Assembly (NCBI RefSeq): GCF_025515305.1
Contig: NZ_JAOPHT010000002.1
Span: forward strand, 1 to 64,000
Direction: 5' to 3'
DNA: 64,000 bases
Origin: Roseicyclus sediminis
GTDB lineage: Bacteria > Pseudomonadota > Alphaproteobacteria > Rhodobacterales > Rhodobacteraceae
Shown here: positions 8,845 to 17,512 of the stretch, piece by piece
Layout: each line of letters begins with the position of its first letter
Numbering within the stretch: position 1 is the stretch's first letter
Notes under the pieces: model-generated
What the model was told of the DNA's origin: nothing
Databases searched by the model: none
The model's input: the letters and a program-made list of their open reading frames with translations, nothing else
Translations under genes and position numbers: made by a program

Positions 8845-9816
8845 ATGACGAAGACGATGCGCGGCCTTGTTCAGATGTCCTGCGCGGCACTCATTGCGAT
8901 GTCGCCCATGGCGGCCTTCGCCCAGGATTGGGAGCCCCGGCGTCCCATCGATTTCACCATCATGGCCGGCCCCGGCGGCGGCGCCGACCAGATCGCCCGC
9001 TTCATCCAGTCGGTGGCCGAACAATACGACATGACCAACCGTCCGCTTGTGCCGACGAACCGCGGCGGCGGGTCGGGTGCCGAGGCGCTGATCCATGTCA
9101 GCAGCACGTCCGACCCCGATCACACGATCCTCGTGACGCTGAACTCCTTTTTCACGACGCCGCTTCGGCAGGAAAACCTCGGCATCGACATCCAGACCTT
9201 CACGCCGGTCGCGATGATGGGCGTCGATCCCTTCGTCCTGTGGGTCCACACCGACAGCGGCATCACCAATTTCGAGCAGTTCCTCCAGCAGGTTCGCTCG
9301 ATGGACGGCGAGTTCGTGATGGGCGGCACGGGCACAGGCCAGGAGGACTCGATCGTCATCGCGTTCATGTCGGGCGCCTACGACCTCGACATCAACTACA
9401 TCCCCTATGACGGCGGCGGCGCGGTGGCCCGCGATCTCGCCGGTCAGCAGATCATGGCGACGGTGAACAACCCCGCCGAAGCCAAGGGCTTCTACGAGGC
9501 GGGCCAGTTCGTGCCGCTCGTGGCCTTCTCGGACGAGCGTCTGCCGGCCTATCCCGACGTGCCGACGATGCGCGAGATGGGGCACGACTTCTCCTACTAC
9601 AACCAGCGGGCCGTGGTCGGCGCGCCGGGCATGTCGGACGAGGCGGCGGCCTACTACGCCGATCTCTTCACCCGTATCTACGAAAGCGACGAATGGCAGG
9701 CCTATCTCGAATCCGAGAGCCTCTCGCCGCTGTGGATGAATGCCGACGAGCAGCGCGCCTACTGGGCGACACAGGTCGAAAGCCATCGGGAGCTTCTCGC
9801 CAGCCTCGGCGAATGA
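8845..9816 (+). CDS. tctC: Tripartite tricarboxylate transporter substrate-binding protein
   Basis: 323-residue periplasmic binding protein of the TctC/Bug family. The signal peptide covers about residues 1-26, with likely cleavage after AFA. The early PIDFTIMAGPGGGADQIAR stretch is characteristic: Bug proteins bind carboxylates with loops of this kind. GGGGAGG lies upstream of the ATG. tctB and tctA follow in the same direction, so it delivers a carboxylate to the TctAB membrane channel. The ligand cannot be inferred from sequence. Confidence 0.92.
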   Translation: MTKTMRGLVQMSCAALIAMSPMAAFAQDWEPRRPIDFTIMAGPGGGADQIARFIQSVAEQYDMTNRPLVPTNRGGGSGAEALIHVSSTSDPDHTILVTLNSFFTTPLRQENLGIDIQTFTPVAMMGVDPFVLWVHTDSGITNFEQFLQQVRSMDGEFVMGGTGTGQEDSIVIAFMSGAYDLDINYIPYDGGGAVARDLAGQQIMATVNNPAEAKGFYEAGQFVPLVAFSDERLPAYPDVPTMREMGHDFSYYNQRAVVGAPGMSDEAAAYYADLFTRIYESDEWQAYLESESLSPLWMNADEQRAYWATQVESHRELLASLGE

Positions 9817-9856
9817 TCCCGCCCTCCGTCAACGTGCCTGGCGAATAGAGGGCGAC

Positions 9857-10360
9857 ATGCGCAACGGCGAAATCTTCGTGGCCGGGATCCTGGCGCTCTT
9901 CTCCGTATACCTGATGGTGAAGAGCGCCGAACTCCCCATAGGCTTTGTCTCCGGCCGGGGACCGGGCGGCGGCGCCTGGCCCTTCTGGCTGTCGGCGATC
10001 ATGCTGGTCTGTTGCGGCTTCATCGCCTTCAACTGGTGGCGCGGCACCAGCCCGCCTTCACGGTCGGAAGAGCCGTTTCTCGACAGCTACGGCTGGCGCA
10101 TGGTCATCACGGTGGGCGGCGCGCTGATCGTGTTCGTGGCCCTCATCGAGGTCATCTCGATGTACGGCGCGATCGCGGTCTTCCTGCTCTACTACCTGCG
10201 GTTCCTCGGGCGCCATTCCTGGGGCCTCAGCCTCACGATCTCGCTGGCCACGCCGCTGATCTTCTTCTTCTTCTTCGAGGGTGCGATGCGGATCACGATG
10301 CCCACCGGCCTGCCGTTCACCGATCCGTTGTTCGATCTGCTCTACGAAATCATCTACTAG
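9857..10360 (+). CDS. tctB: Tripartite tricarboxylate transporter small membrane subunit
   Basis: 167 residues with about four hydrophobic segments, the size and hydropathy of TctB. The start at 9857 (MRNGEIFVAG) is preferred because it begins just before the first membrane segment; an upstream in-frame start would overlap tctC by about 75 bp. It lies 40 bp after tctC and 12 bp before tctA. It forms the inner-membrane complex with TctA for proton- or sodium-coupled carboxylate uptake. Confidence 0.9.
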   Translation: MRNGEIFVAGILALFSVYLMVKSAELPIGFVSGRGPGGGAWPFWLSAIMLVCCGFIAFNWWRGTSPPSRSEEPFLDSYGWRMVITVGGALIVFVALIEVISMYGAIAVFLLYYLRFLGRHSWGLSLTISLATPLIFFFFFEGAMRITMPTGLPFTDPLFDLLYEIIY

Positions 10361-10372
10361 GCGGCATCCGAC

Positions 10373-11893
10373 ATGGAAATCCTGTCCCTTCTTGGCGGCG
10401 GCATGTTGCTGGCGCTTCAGCCCCTCAACCTCGCGCTGATCCTGATCGGCGTGACGGTGGGCCTGTTCATCGGCGCGATGCCGGGGCTCGGTTCGGTCAA
10501 CGGGGTGGCGATCCTGCTGCCCATCACCTTCCTCGTGCCCCCGAGCGGGGCGATCATCTTCCTCGCCGCGATCTACTACGGGGCGATGTATGGCGGGGCG
10601 ATCTCGTCGATCACGCTCGGCATCCCGGGCGCCTCGACGGCGGTCGCGACCACCTTCGACGGTCGACCGCTCGCGCGGCAGGGCAGGGCGAGCCTGGCGC
10701 TGGTGACAGCCGCCATCGCCTCGTTCATCGGCGGCACGGTGGCGAACGTCTTCTTCACCGCCTTCGCACCGCTTCTGGCCAGCGTCGCGCTCGCCTTCGG
10801 GCCGCCCGAGATCTTCGCGCTGATGCTGCTGGCCTTCGCCACCTTCGTGGGGCTCGGGGGCGACGACATCCCCAAGACGATCTTCTCGATCTGTTTCGGC
10901 CTCGTCCTCGGCGCGATCGGCTTCGACCAGATCTCGGGCGCGCCGCGCCTCGTGCTCTTCGACATGAACGGCTTCCTGCAGGGCATCGGCTTCCTCGTCC
11001 TGGCCATCGGCGTCTACGGCATCGGCGAGATGATCTGGACCATCGACCAGGCCCGCGGCGAGGTCGAGACGAGCACGCCCAAGATGACCATGCGCGGCAT
11101 GGCATCGGACGCCGCCGAGGCCACGCGCCGCGGATGGAAGGGCACGGCGATCGGTTCGGTCCTGGGCTTCTTCGTGGGCATTCTGCCCGCCGCCGGCGCC
11201 ACGCCCGCCTCGCTCATGTCCTACGGCGTCGCCAAGATGATGTCGCGCGTGCCGGAGGAATTCGGCCGCGGCAATCCCGACGGCGTCGCTGCGCCCGAGG
11301 CCGCGAACAACTCCGCCTCCACGGGCTCCATGCTGCCGATGCTGACGCTCGGCATCCCCGGCTCGCCCACCACCGCGATCCTGCTCGGCGGCATGGTGAT
11401 CTGGGGGCTGACGCCCGGACCGCTCCTTTTCGTTCAGGAGACCGAGTTCGTCTGGGGCCTGATCGGATCCTTCTACATCTCGAACGTCGCAGCGCTCCTG
11501 ATAAACCTCGCCTTCATCCCGCTCTTCATCTGGATGTTGCGGATGCCCTTCACGATCCTCGCCCCGATGATCTTCGTGCTGTCCATCGCCGGCGGCTACG
11601 CGGCCACGCGGGACATGTTCGACATCTGGCTGATCGTGATCTTCGGACTCGGAGCCTTCGTCCTGCGCCGCTTCGACTATCCGCTGGCGCCCGCGGTCCT
11701 TGCCATCGTGCTCGGCCCCATCGCCGAGCCGACCCTGCGCCAGTCGCTGCTCCTGTCTTCGGGCGATCCCTCGATCTTCTTCACCCGTCCGATTGCCGGG
11801 CCGATCACGGTGGTGGCGCTGATCCTGCTCCTGCTGCCCGCGCTGAAGCTCCTGCGCCGGCGCCGGGGCAAGGCGGAGGACGGGGCCGCCTGA
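10373..11893 (+). CDS. tctA: Tripartite tricarboxylate transporter large membrane subunit
   Basis: 506-residue polytopic membrane protein with about 12 transmembrane segments. Two conserved TctA motifs are visible: GAMPGLGSVNGVAILLP near residues 36-52, and a later segment around LGIPGSPTTAILLGGM near residues 325-340. It is the transport channel partner of TctB and the periplasmic TctC. It is the last gene of the usp/tct block. A repeat element lies 29 bp after its stop. Confidence 0.95.
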   Translation: MEILSLLGGGMLLALQPLNLALILIGVTVGLFIGAMPGLGSVNGVAILLPITFLVPPSGAIIFLAAIYYGAMYGGAISSITLGIPGASTAVATTFDGRPLARQGRASLALVTAAIASFIGGTVANVFFTAFAPLLASVALAFGPPEIFALMLLAFATFVGLGGDDIPKTIFSICFGLVLGAIGFDQISGAPRLVLFDMNGFLQGIGFLVLAIGVYGIGEMIWTIDQARGEVETSTPKMTMRGMASDAAEATRRGWKGTAIGSVLGFFVGILPAAGATPASLMSYGVAKMMSRVPEEFGRGNPDGVAAPEAANNSASTGSMLPMLTLGIPGSPTTAILLGGMVIWGLTPGPLLFVQETEFVWGLIGSFYISNVAALLINLAFIPLFIWMLRMPFTILAPMIFVLSIAGGYAATRDMFDIWLIVIFGLGAFVLRRFDYPLAPAVLAIVLGPIAEPTLRQSLLLSSGDPSIFFTRPIAGPITVVALILLLLPALKLLRRRRGKAEDGAA

Positions 11894-11921
11894 GGCATCG
11901 GCGTCCTCGTCCGCCTGCCCC

Positions 11922-11967
11922 CTTCATCCTGGCAAAAAACTCCGGGGGTCCGGGGGCTGGCCCCCGG
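11922..11967 (-). repeat. Dispersed hairpin/GATGAAG repeat, copy 1
   Basis: Read on the minus strand: a G-rich hairpin (CCGGGGGC paired with GCCCCCGG, 11950-11967), a short GC spacer, then GGAGTTTTTTGCCAGGATGAAG. Related copies occur at 28531-28583, 38953-38977, 38993-39074 and 48346-48367. It lies between the convergent tctA and ggpS genes. Confidence 0.75.
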
Positions 11968-12035
11968 CGTCGAAACGTTGCCGACGTTCCGACGGTTTCG
12001 ACTGCCGCGCGCCGGCGCGGCGCGGCCCTTGGTCC

Positions 12036-13517
12036 TCAGGCCGCGGGTGCCCTGACGCCCGGCCGAAGGGTGCCGGGCGTCCAGCACCGCACGGAATTGG
12101 CGTGCACGGCCTTGCGCAGCCGGGCCATGCGTCCGCGCCGTTCGGACGTCTCCATGCGCAGCGCCGAGAGGATGGAGCTGTCCATGGACCGGTTCGAGAA
12201 GGGGTTGGTCAGGACCGCGCCACCAAGCTCGACCGCGGCGCCCGCGAATTCCGACAGGACCAGCACCCCGTCGCCATCGACCCGCGCGGCGACGAACTCC
12301 TTGCACACGAGGTTCATCCCGTCCGCCAGCGGCGTGATCCAGGCCACGTCTGCAGCCCGGTAGAGCGAGACGAGTTCGGTGAAGGGGATGGCGCGCGAGA
12401 TCAGCGTGATCGGTTGCCAGTCGAGCGTGCCGAAGCGGCCGTTGATGCGGCCCGCGGTCTGCTCGATCTCGTTCTGGATGCTTTCGTAGGCCGTCATGTT
12501 GCGGTTGGCCGAGACCGACACGTGCATCAGGCGCACCTTGCCGATCAGTTCGGGATTGGCCTCCAGCACGCGCTCGAAGCTCGATAGCTGCTCGATCCCG
12601 CCCTTGGTATAGTCGGTCCGCCCGACCGAGAGGATCAGGCGGGCGTCGCCGAGGTCCTCGCGGATGTCGCGCGCCTTCTGCGCCGCTTCGGGCGCCTCGG
12701 CCTGACGTTCGATGAAATCGACATCGACCCCGACCGGCGTGACGCTGATGTTGACCCGGCGGCCGCCATAGCTCAGCGCCTGCGGCATCGCGCGCTCGGT
12801 CAGGGCGGTTCCCTCCGCGATCCACTTGTCGGGAACCGCGACGCGCTCGACGCCGCCGACGTCGAACAGGCTCCGGGCGACGGAGACGAAGTTCGCGGCA
12901 TAGCGCGGCACATGGAATCCGACGTCGTCGCATGCCAGCAGGCTCTGGACGATCTCCTTGCGCCACGGCAGCACGTTGAACGTGTCGGCGGAGGGAAAGG
13001 GCGTGTGGTGGAAGAAGGCGATGCGCACGTCGGGGCGCAGCTTGCGCAGGTAGCCCGGCACGAGCCAGAGGTTGTAGTCGTGCACCCAGACGAGCGCGCC
13101 CTGCGAGGCCTCGGCGGCCGCGGCCTCGGCGAAGGCCCAGTTCACCTCGCGGAAATTCGGCCAGTCGACGGGATCGTAGTTGTAGCGTTCCTTGAAGCTG
13201 TGAAGGATCGGCCAGAACGCCTCCTTGGAGGTCACGTGGTAGAACTCGCGCACCTGGTCGGCCGAGAGCGGCAGGCGGGAGACCGAGTATTTCCCGTAGG
13301 CGTCGTCGATCTCGATCACCTGCTCGAAGCCGGGATCGGAGGGGTCCTCGGCCAGTTTCCAGGCCACCCAGGCGCCGTGGTCGACCGAGCCGAAATAGCT
13401 TTTCAGCGTCGGCACGATGCCGTTCGGGCTCGAGTTCTCCTTGAGGACGATGCGCCCGTCCTCCTCGACTTCCTCGTAGGGCTGGCGGTGGTAGACGATG
13501 ACGAGATCGGATGCCAT
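12036..13517 (-). CDS. ggpS: Glucosylglycerol-phosphate synthase (GT20 family)
   Basis: 493-residue retaining glycosyltransferase of the OtsA/GgpS family. HDYNL (146-150), FFHHTPFP (168-175) and GRTDYTKG (299-306) match the family donor and acceptor motifs. The N-terminal loop reads SPNGIVPTLKS (from residue 30) where trehalose-phosphate synthases have a GGL motif; this and the short YHRQPYEEV start match my memory of cyanobacterial GgpS, which joins ADP-glucose and glycerol-3-phosphate. It is last in an operon after a HAD phosphatase and a glycerol-3-phosphate dehydrogenase, exactly the substrate and dephosphorylation steps needed. GGAG precedes the ATG. Alternative: trehalose-6-phosphate synthase. 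Confidence 0.82.
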   Translation of the reverse strand: MASDLVIVYHRQPYEEVEEDGRIVLKENSSPNGIVPTLKSYFGSVDHGAWVAWKLAEDPSDPGFEQVIEIDDAYGKYSVSRLPLSADQVREFYHVTSKEAFWPILHSFKERYNYDPVDWPNFREVNWAFAEAAAAEASQGALVWVHDYNLWLVPGYLRKLRPDVRIAFFHHTPFPSADTFNVLPWRKEIVQSLLACDDVGFHVPRYAANFVSVARSLFDVGGVERVAVPDKWIAEGTALTERAMPQALSYGGRRVNISVTPVGVDVDFIERQAEAPEAAQKARDIREDLGDARLILSVGRTDYTKGGIEQLSSFERVLEANPELIGKVRLMHVSVSANRNMTAYESIQNEIEQTAGRINGRFGTLDWQPITLISRAIPFTELVSLYRAADVAWITPLADGMNLVCKEFVAARVDGDGVLVLSEFAGAAVELGGAVLTNPFSNRSMDSSILSALRMETSERRGRMARLRKAVHANSVRCWTPGTLRPGVRAPAA

Positions 13518-13529
13518 GGCTGTGCTCCT

Positions 13530-14315
13530 TCAGGCGGCGTCGCGGCGCAGGACGTCCAGCGCGAGAATGGCCTCGGCGATGCCGGCCGCCCCCTCGCCGG
13601 AGGCGAAATGGACATGCTCCTTGCCCTGCAGTTCCGCGACCAGCGCGGGCTCGGAGTTGCCCACGGCGACGGCGGGAAGGCCGAGCGCGAGCATCGACAG
13701 GTCGTTCAGCGTGTCGCCGGCCACGAGGCAGCGCTCGTTCGGGACATCGAGATGGGTCAGAAGGCGCAGGAGCGAGGGACCCTTGCTGACCCCTTTCGGC
13801 AGCACGTCGAAATAGCGGTCGGCGGACACCAGCGCGTCGAGCCCGAGGCTTGCCACGATGTCGAAGGCGCTGCCGTCGAAGCGCTCGGGGTCCATGTCGT
13901 AGCTCACCCGGTAACGGAAGCCGGTGGATTGCAGGCGCAGGCCCGCGACCCGGTGAAGCGCCGCCTGCACGCGCGCGCTCGCCTCGCCCCAGGCTTCCGC
14001 GATGGAGGCCTCGAGTTCGGCGATGGGGGACAGCAGGTGATCCTCGTCCACCGAGGCGATGGTGGTGCCCACGTCACCCACCACGTAGTCGGGGCGCGGC
14101 ACGCCTCCCTTGCGCGTGAGGTTGCGGATGAAGCCCGGGTCGCGGCCCGTCACGAAGATCAGCCCCACATGCGTGCGGTTTCCCTCGATCCAGTCATAGA
14201 GGCGCGCCCGCGATGCATCGGAGCCTCCGAGAAACGTGCCATCGAGATCGGTGGCCAGGACAAGCGCCTTGCCGGACATGTCGGGGTGCTGAGCGGTCGT
14301 GTGGGCCTGGGTCAT
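13530..14315 (-). CDS. HAD-superfamily sugar-phosphatase (probable glucosylglycerol-phosphate phosphatase)
   Basis: 261-residue HAD hydrolase of the Cof/sucrose-phosphatase type. Catalytic TDLDGTF at residues 22-28 holds the two aspartates, VTGR the second motif, and GDTLNDLSML near residue 215 the acidic metal motif. A cap domain sits between. It lies between gpsA (4-bp overlap) and ggpS (12-bp gap), so removal of phosphate from glucosylglycerol-phosphate is the natural role. This is inference from context; sequence alone would also fit mannosyl-3-phosphoglycerate or sucrose phosphatase. Confidence 0.8.
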   Translation of the reverse strand: MTQAHTTAQHPDMSGKALVLATDLDGTFLGGSDASRARLYDWIEGNRTHVGLIFVTGRDPGFIRNLTRKGGVPRPDYVVGDVGTTIASVDEDHLLSPIAELEASIAEAWGEASARVQAALHRVAGLRLQSTGFRYRVSYDMDPERFDGSAFDIVASLGLDALVSADRYFDVLPKGVSKGPSLLRLLTHLDVPNERCLVAGDTLNDLSMLALGLPAVAVGNSEPALVAELQGKEHVHFASGEGAAGIAEAILALDVLRRDAA

Positions 14316-15454
14316 GAGAACCTTTCTGCAAATTGTTGAATGGCCGTGTCAGAGGCCGGGTGATCGAAGGAGAGATCCATCGCGCGCGGCTCGGCCTCGA
14401 TCGGGCGGGACCAGAGCGCGGCGAAGGTGGCGCCGGGTTCGGCGCCATGGTGAAGGATTTCCCGCACCGCCTCGCAGATCGGCATCGAGACGCCGACACG
14501 GCGGGCGAGGTCGGTGACCGAGCGCGCATTCATCTCGCCTTCCACGACGACCGGGCGGCCGTCGAAGCATTCCGCGCGCGGGATGCGCTGTCCGAGTTGC
14601 AATCCCAGCGACATGTTGCGGGACGTCGGGCTGGAGCAGGTGAGCGTCAGGTCGCCCATGCCCGACAGTCCCGTGACGGTCTCGCGGCGGCCGCCGAGCG
14701 CCTCGGCCAGGGCCTTCATCTCGTCGACGCCCCGGGTGATGAGCGCGGCGCGCGTGTTCTCGGCAAAGCCCGCGCCCGTCATCATTCCGCAGGCGATGGC
14801 GATGACGTTCTTGACCGCGCCGCCGATCTCGACGCCCACGAGGTCGTCGGAGATGTAGGCGCGGAAGCTCTCGGTGGTCAGGGACATGGCCATCCGCGCG
14901 GCCGGGCTTTCGTCCGGGCGCAGACGGTCGGCATAGGTGAAGGGGAAGGCGACGGTCGCGGCGGTCGGATGACCAAGTGCCGTCTCTGTCGCGAAGGTCG
15001 GCCCCGAGACGCAGCCCACCGGGCGGTGGCCAAGTTCCTCTTCGGCGACCTGGGTCATAAGAAGTCCGGTCTCGGCCTCAATCCCCTTGGCGCAGATGGC
15101 GACGGGAATGCCGTCCGGCGCGTGTTCGGCCACCTGCCTTGCGACCGAGCGCACCGAGCGCGAGGGCACCACGATCACCGCGGCCTCAGCACCGTCGAGC
15201 GCTCCGCGCATCTCGTGCACGGCGTGAAGGTTGTCCGGCAGGGCGATGCCGGGAAGGTAACGCGGGTTCTCCGAGCGGGCGTTGATCGCGTCGCAGACCT
15301 GCGGATCGCGGCCCCAGAGACGCGCCTCGACCCCGGCGCGGGCGATGGTCGCCGCAACGGCCGTCCCCCAGGACCCTGCGCCGATCACGGCGATGCGCTT
15401 GAAGGATGTGGGACGGAACGGGCGCGGAACCCCCGCCAGAGGCTGGTGTTTCAT
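14312..15454 (-). CDS. gpsA: NAD(P)H-dependent glycerol-3-phosphate dehydrogenase
   Basis: 380 residues; reduces dihydroxyacetone phosphate to sn-glycerol-3-phosphate. A Rossmann GAGSWG motif lies at residues 25-30, and the C-terminal domain has EIGGAVKNVIAIACG and GLSGMGDLTLTCSS. It is some 40 residues longer than typical bacterial GpsA, with about 18 extra residues at the N-terminus. The start at 15454 is the last ATG before the Rossmann fold. It is coupled by a 4-bp overlap to a sugar-phosphatase and then ggpS, so here it probably supplies acceptor for glucosylglycerol synthesis as well as, or instead of, phospholipid precursor. Confidence 0.92.
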   Translation of the reverse strand: MKHQPLAGVPRPFRPTSFKRIAVIGAGSWGTAVAATIARAGVEARLWGRDPQVCDAINARSENPRYLPGIALPDNLHAVHEMRGALDGAEAAVIVVPSRSVRSVARQVAEHAPDGIPVAICAKGIEAETGLLMTQVAEEELGHRPVGCVSGPTFATETALGHPTAATVAFPFTYADRLRPDESPAARMAMSLTTESFRAYISDDLVGVEIGGAVKNVIAIACGMMTGAGFAENTRAALITRGVDEMKALAEALGGRRETVTGLSGMGDLTLTCSSPTSRNMSLGLQLGQRIPRAECFDGRPVVVEGEMNARSVTDLARRVGVSMPICEAVREILHHGAEPGATFAALWSRPIEAEPRAMDLSFDHPASDTAIQQFAERFS

Positions 15455-15811
15455 GTCGTCTCGCTGGATTTCAGAGCCTTGCGGCGAGGCGTTGCGACGC
15501 GATGGTCGGGCTGCCGGTCTGCCCACCATGTGAGCGGGCGCTCTATGTCGCTTATGAAGCAAACATGTCGCTAAAGGTACATGTCTTTGCGGAAAGGTCA
15601 ATGCCGCAGCTGCGAAACGACCCCTGTTTTCGGTACCGGCACGGTATGGCACCCCCCGATATGACCACAAAATGCCTGCAGAATGCGCTCATCCGGCGCA
15701 AAATGTAGCAGGGAGGTGACGAAAAGCGACAAGTCGGTGTCGTTTTTTGACATCTGCGCCGAGACCCTTAGGTTGCGCTGCATAGCAGCAATCACAAAGA
15801 GGGGTTTTCGA
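15455..15811. other. 357-bp divergent control region between gpsA and galU
   Basis: No gene is supported. On the gpsA side are three short direct repeats beginning ATGTC at 15545, 15565 and 15581, two of them within ACATGT palindromes (15563-15568 and 15579-15584); these could be regulator sites. On the galU side is a promoter-like pair described separately. Stop codons break every frame that could give a sizeable product. Confidence 0.5.
15747..15774 (+). promoter_or_regulatory. Candidate sigma-70 promoter for galU
   Basis: A perfect -35 hexamer TTGACA (15747-15752) is separated by 16 bp from TAGGTT (15769-15774). The predicted transcript start would lie about 30 bp upstream of the galU ATG. 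The -10 match is poor, as is common in GC-rich alphaproteobacteria. Confidence 0.4.
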
Positions 15812-16705
15812 ATGACATCCGACGTCCGTACCGCCATCTTTCCCGTCGCGGGCCTGGGCACCCGGTTTCTTCCGGCGACCAAGGTCACGCCCAAGGAACT
15901 GCTGCCAGTCATAGACACGCCGCTCATCCAGTATGCCATCGACGAGGCACGCGCGGCCGGCATCGAGCGCATGGTCTTCGTCAGCCACCCCTCCAAGGCC
16001 GCGATCGAGCGTCACGTGATGGACGACCGCGACCTGCGCGCGACGCTCCGGGCGCGGGGGAAGTCGAAGGTCGCCGCCGAGCTTGCCGAGACGGCGCTTT
16101 GCCCCGTGGACGACGACGTGCGCTTCGTGATGCAGCACGAGCCACTCGGACTGGGCCATGCCGTGAACTGCGCGCGCGACGACGTCCTGCCGGGGCCCGT
16201 GGCGGTGCTGCTGCCCGATGACCTGATCCTCGGCAAACCGGGCGCGCTGACGGAAATGGTGTCCGCCTATGGCAGGACCGACGCGGGCCACCTCGTCGCC
16301 GCGATGACCGTCGCGCCGGAAGAGACGTCGAAATACGGCATCCTTTCGGTCACGCGTCGGGCCGGGCAACTCCTCGAAGCCGACGGCATGGTCGAAAAAC
16401 CCGCGCCCGAGGCGGCGCCGTCGCGCGAGGCGGTCGTCGGCCGCTACGTTCTCGACGCCTCGATCTTTGACGCGCTCGATGGCCAGGCGCCCGGAGCGGG
16501 CGGCGAGATCCAGCTGACCGACGCCATCTCCGAAGGCGCGTCCCGCGTTGGTCTTGCGGGCTTCCGCTTTTCCGGGCGCAGGTTCGACTGCGGATCGAAG
16601 ACCGGCATGCTGGCGGCAACGCTGCACCTCGCGCGTCAGGACCCCGAATACGCGGCGGTGCTCGCCGAGCTCGATGCGGAGATGGCGGCCGAACGCGCGG
16701 CCTGA
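15812..16705 (+). CDS. galU: UTP-glucose-1-phosphate uridylyltransferase
   Basis: 297 residues, normal GalU length. It begins with the nucleotidyltransferase motif GLGTRFLPATKVTPKELLP near residue 14, with the catalytic arginine and lysines, followed by the VEKP motif and sugar-binding segments. It makes UDP-glucose for surface polysaccharides and glycolipids. An AGAGGGG ribosome site precedes the ATG at 15812. It is divergent from the gpsA operon and followed 72 bp later by a histidine phosphatase. Confidence 0.95.
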   Translation: MTSDVRTAIFPVAGLGTRFLPATKVTPKELLPVIDTPLIQYAIDEARAAGIERMVFVSHPSKAAIERHVMDDRDLRATLRARGKSKVAAELAETALCPVDDDVRFVMQHEPLGLGHAVNCARDDVLPGPVAVLLPDDLILGKPGALTEMVSAYGRTDAGHLVAAMTVAPEETSKYGILSVTRRAGQLLEADGMVEKPAPEAAPSREAVVGRYVLDASIFDALDGQAPGAGGEIQLTDAISEGASRVGLAGFRFSGRRFDCGSKTGMLAATLHLARQDPEYAAVLAELDAEMAAERAA

Positions 16706-16777
16706 CGGTCTCCGGACGGCTCGGCACGGCGGCGCGCGGCTTGTCCCCGGCGGGCGGCGCGGCTATCGCTCGGCGCC

Positions 16778-17359
16778 ATGACCCCGATGCTTCCACCCCT
16801 GTTCGTCCTGCGCCATGGCGAGACCGAGTGGAACCGCGACGGCCGGATGCAGGGCCATCTCGATTCCGCCCTCACCCGACTGGGGCGGGAGCAGGCGGCC
16901 CGCCAGGGGGCTATCCTCTCCCGGATTCTGCCCGATGGGTCCCAGGCCGTCTCAAGCGACAGCGGACGTTCCGTGGAGACCGCGCGTATCGCGCTCTCCG
17001 GCCTCGGCCTGTCCCTCGCGCTCGACCCGCGTCTGCGCGAGGTCGCGCTCGGCGAGTGGCAGGGTCTGACGCTGGCCGAGATCGAGGCGGGGTGGGCGCC
17101 TCTCGTGGCCGGGCGCGATCCGATGGAATGGAAGTTCGACGCGCCGGGCGGCGAGACGCTCGGCGCCCTTGCCGCGCGGGCGCGTGCGATCCTGGCGGAC
17201 CTGTCGGCCCCCACGGTGATCGTGACCCATGGTCTGACCTCGCGTGTCCTGCGCTGCCTCGCCCTTGGCCGTCCGCCCGAGGATCTGGGCAGGGTTCCGG
17301 GGGGACAGGGAGTGGTACACGTGATCGAGAACGGCACGGCGCACCTGATCGCGCAGTAG
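16778..17359 (+). CDS. Histidine phosphatase (phosphoglycerate mutase-like) family protein
   Basis: 193 residues. The phosphohistidine motif LRHGETEWN has its catalytic His at residue 13; a second His is in VTHGLTSR near residue 148, and the LREVALGEWQGLT segment supplies the acidic general acid. Family members are cofactor-dependent phosphoglycerate mutases or small-molecule phosphatases (for example adenosylcobalamin phosphate or alpha-ribazole phosphatases), and sequence does not decide between them. No strong ribosome site is visible. It ends 52 bp before tRNA-Val. Confidence 0.88.
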   Translation: MTPMLPPLFVLRHGETEWNRDGRMQGHLDSALTRLGREQAARQGAILSRILPDGSQAVSSDSGRSVETARIALSGLGLSLALDPRLREVALGEWQGLTLAEIEAGWAPLVAGRDPMEWKFDAPGGETLGALAARARAILADLSAPTVIVTHGLTSRVLRCLALGRPPEDLGRVPGGQGVVHVIENGTAHLIAQ

Positions 17360-17411
17360 GCGCGTCGGGCCTTGCCATGGCCGAGGCGCCCGGTCTATGA
17401 CCCGCCGCGTC

Positions 17412-17487
<76 letters not shown>

Positions 17488-17512
17488 TCGGACCGGCAAG
17501 CCGACCGGCCGC

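Noticed and set aside
7786-9786. 666-codon minus-strand frame over usp and tctC
   Set aside because: It spans two real genes and their intergenic region, with no domain signature and no ribosome site.
12036-13517. Trehalose-6-phosphate synthase (OtsA)
   Set aside because: The N-terminal loop (SPNG) and the neighbouring glycerol-3-phosphate dehydrogenase favour glucosylglycerol-phosphate synthase; OtsA is kept as an alternative only.
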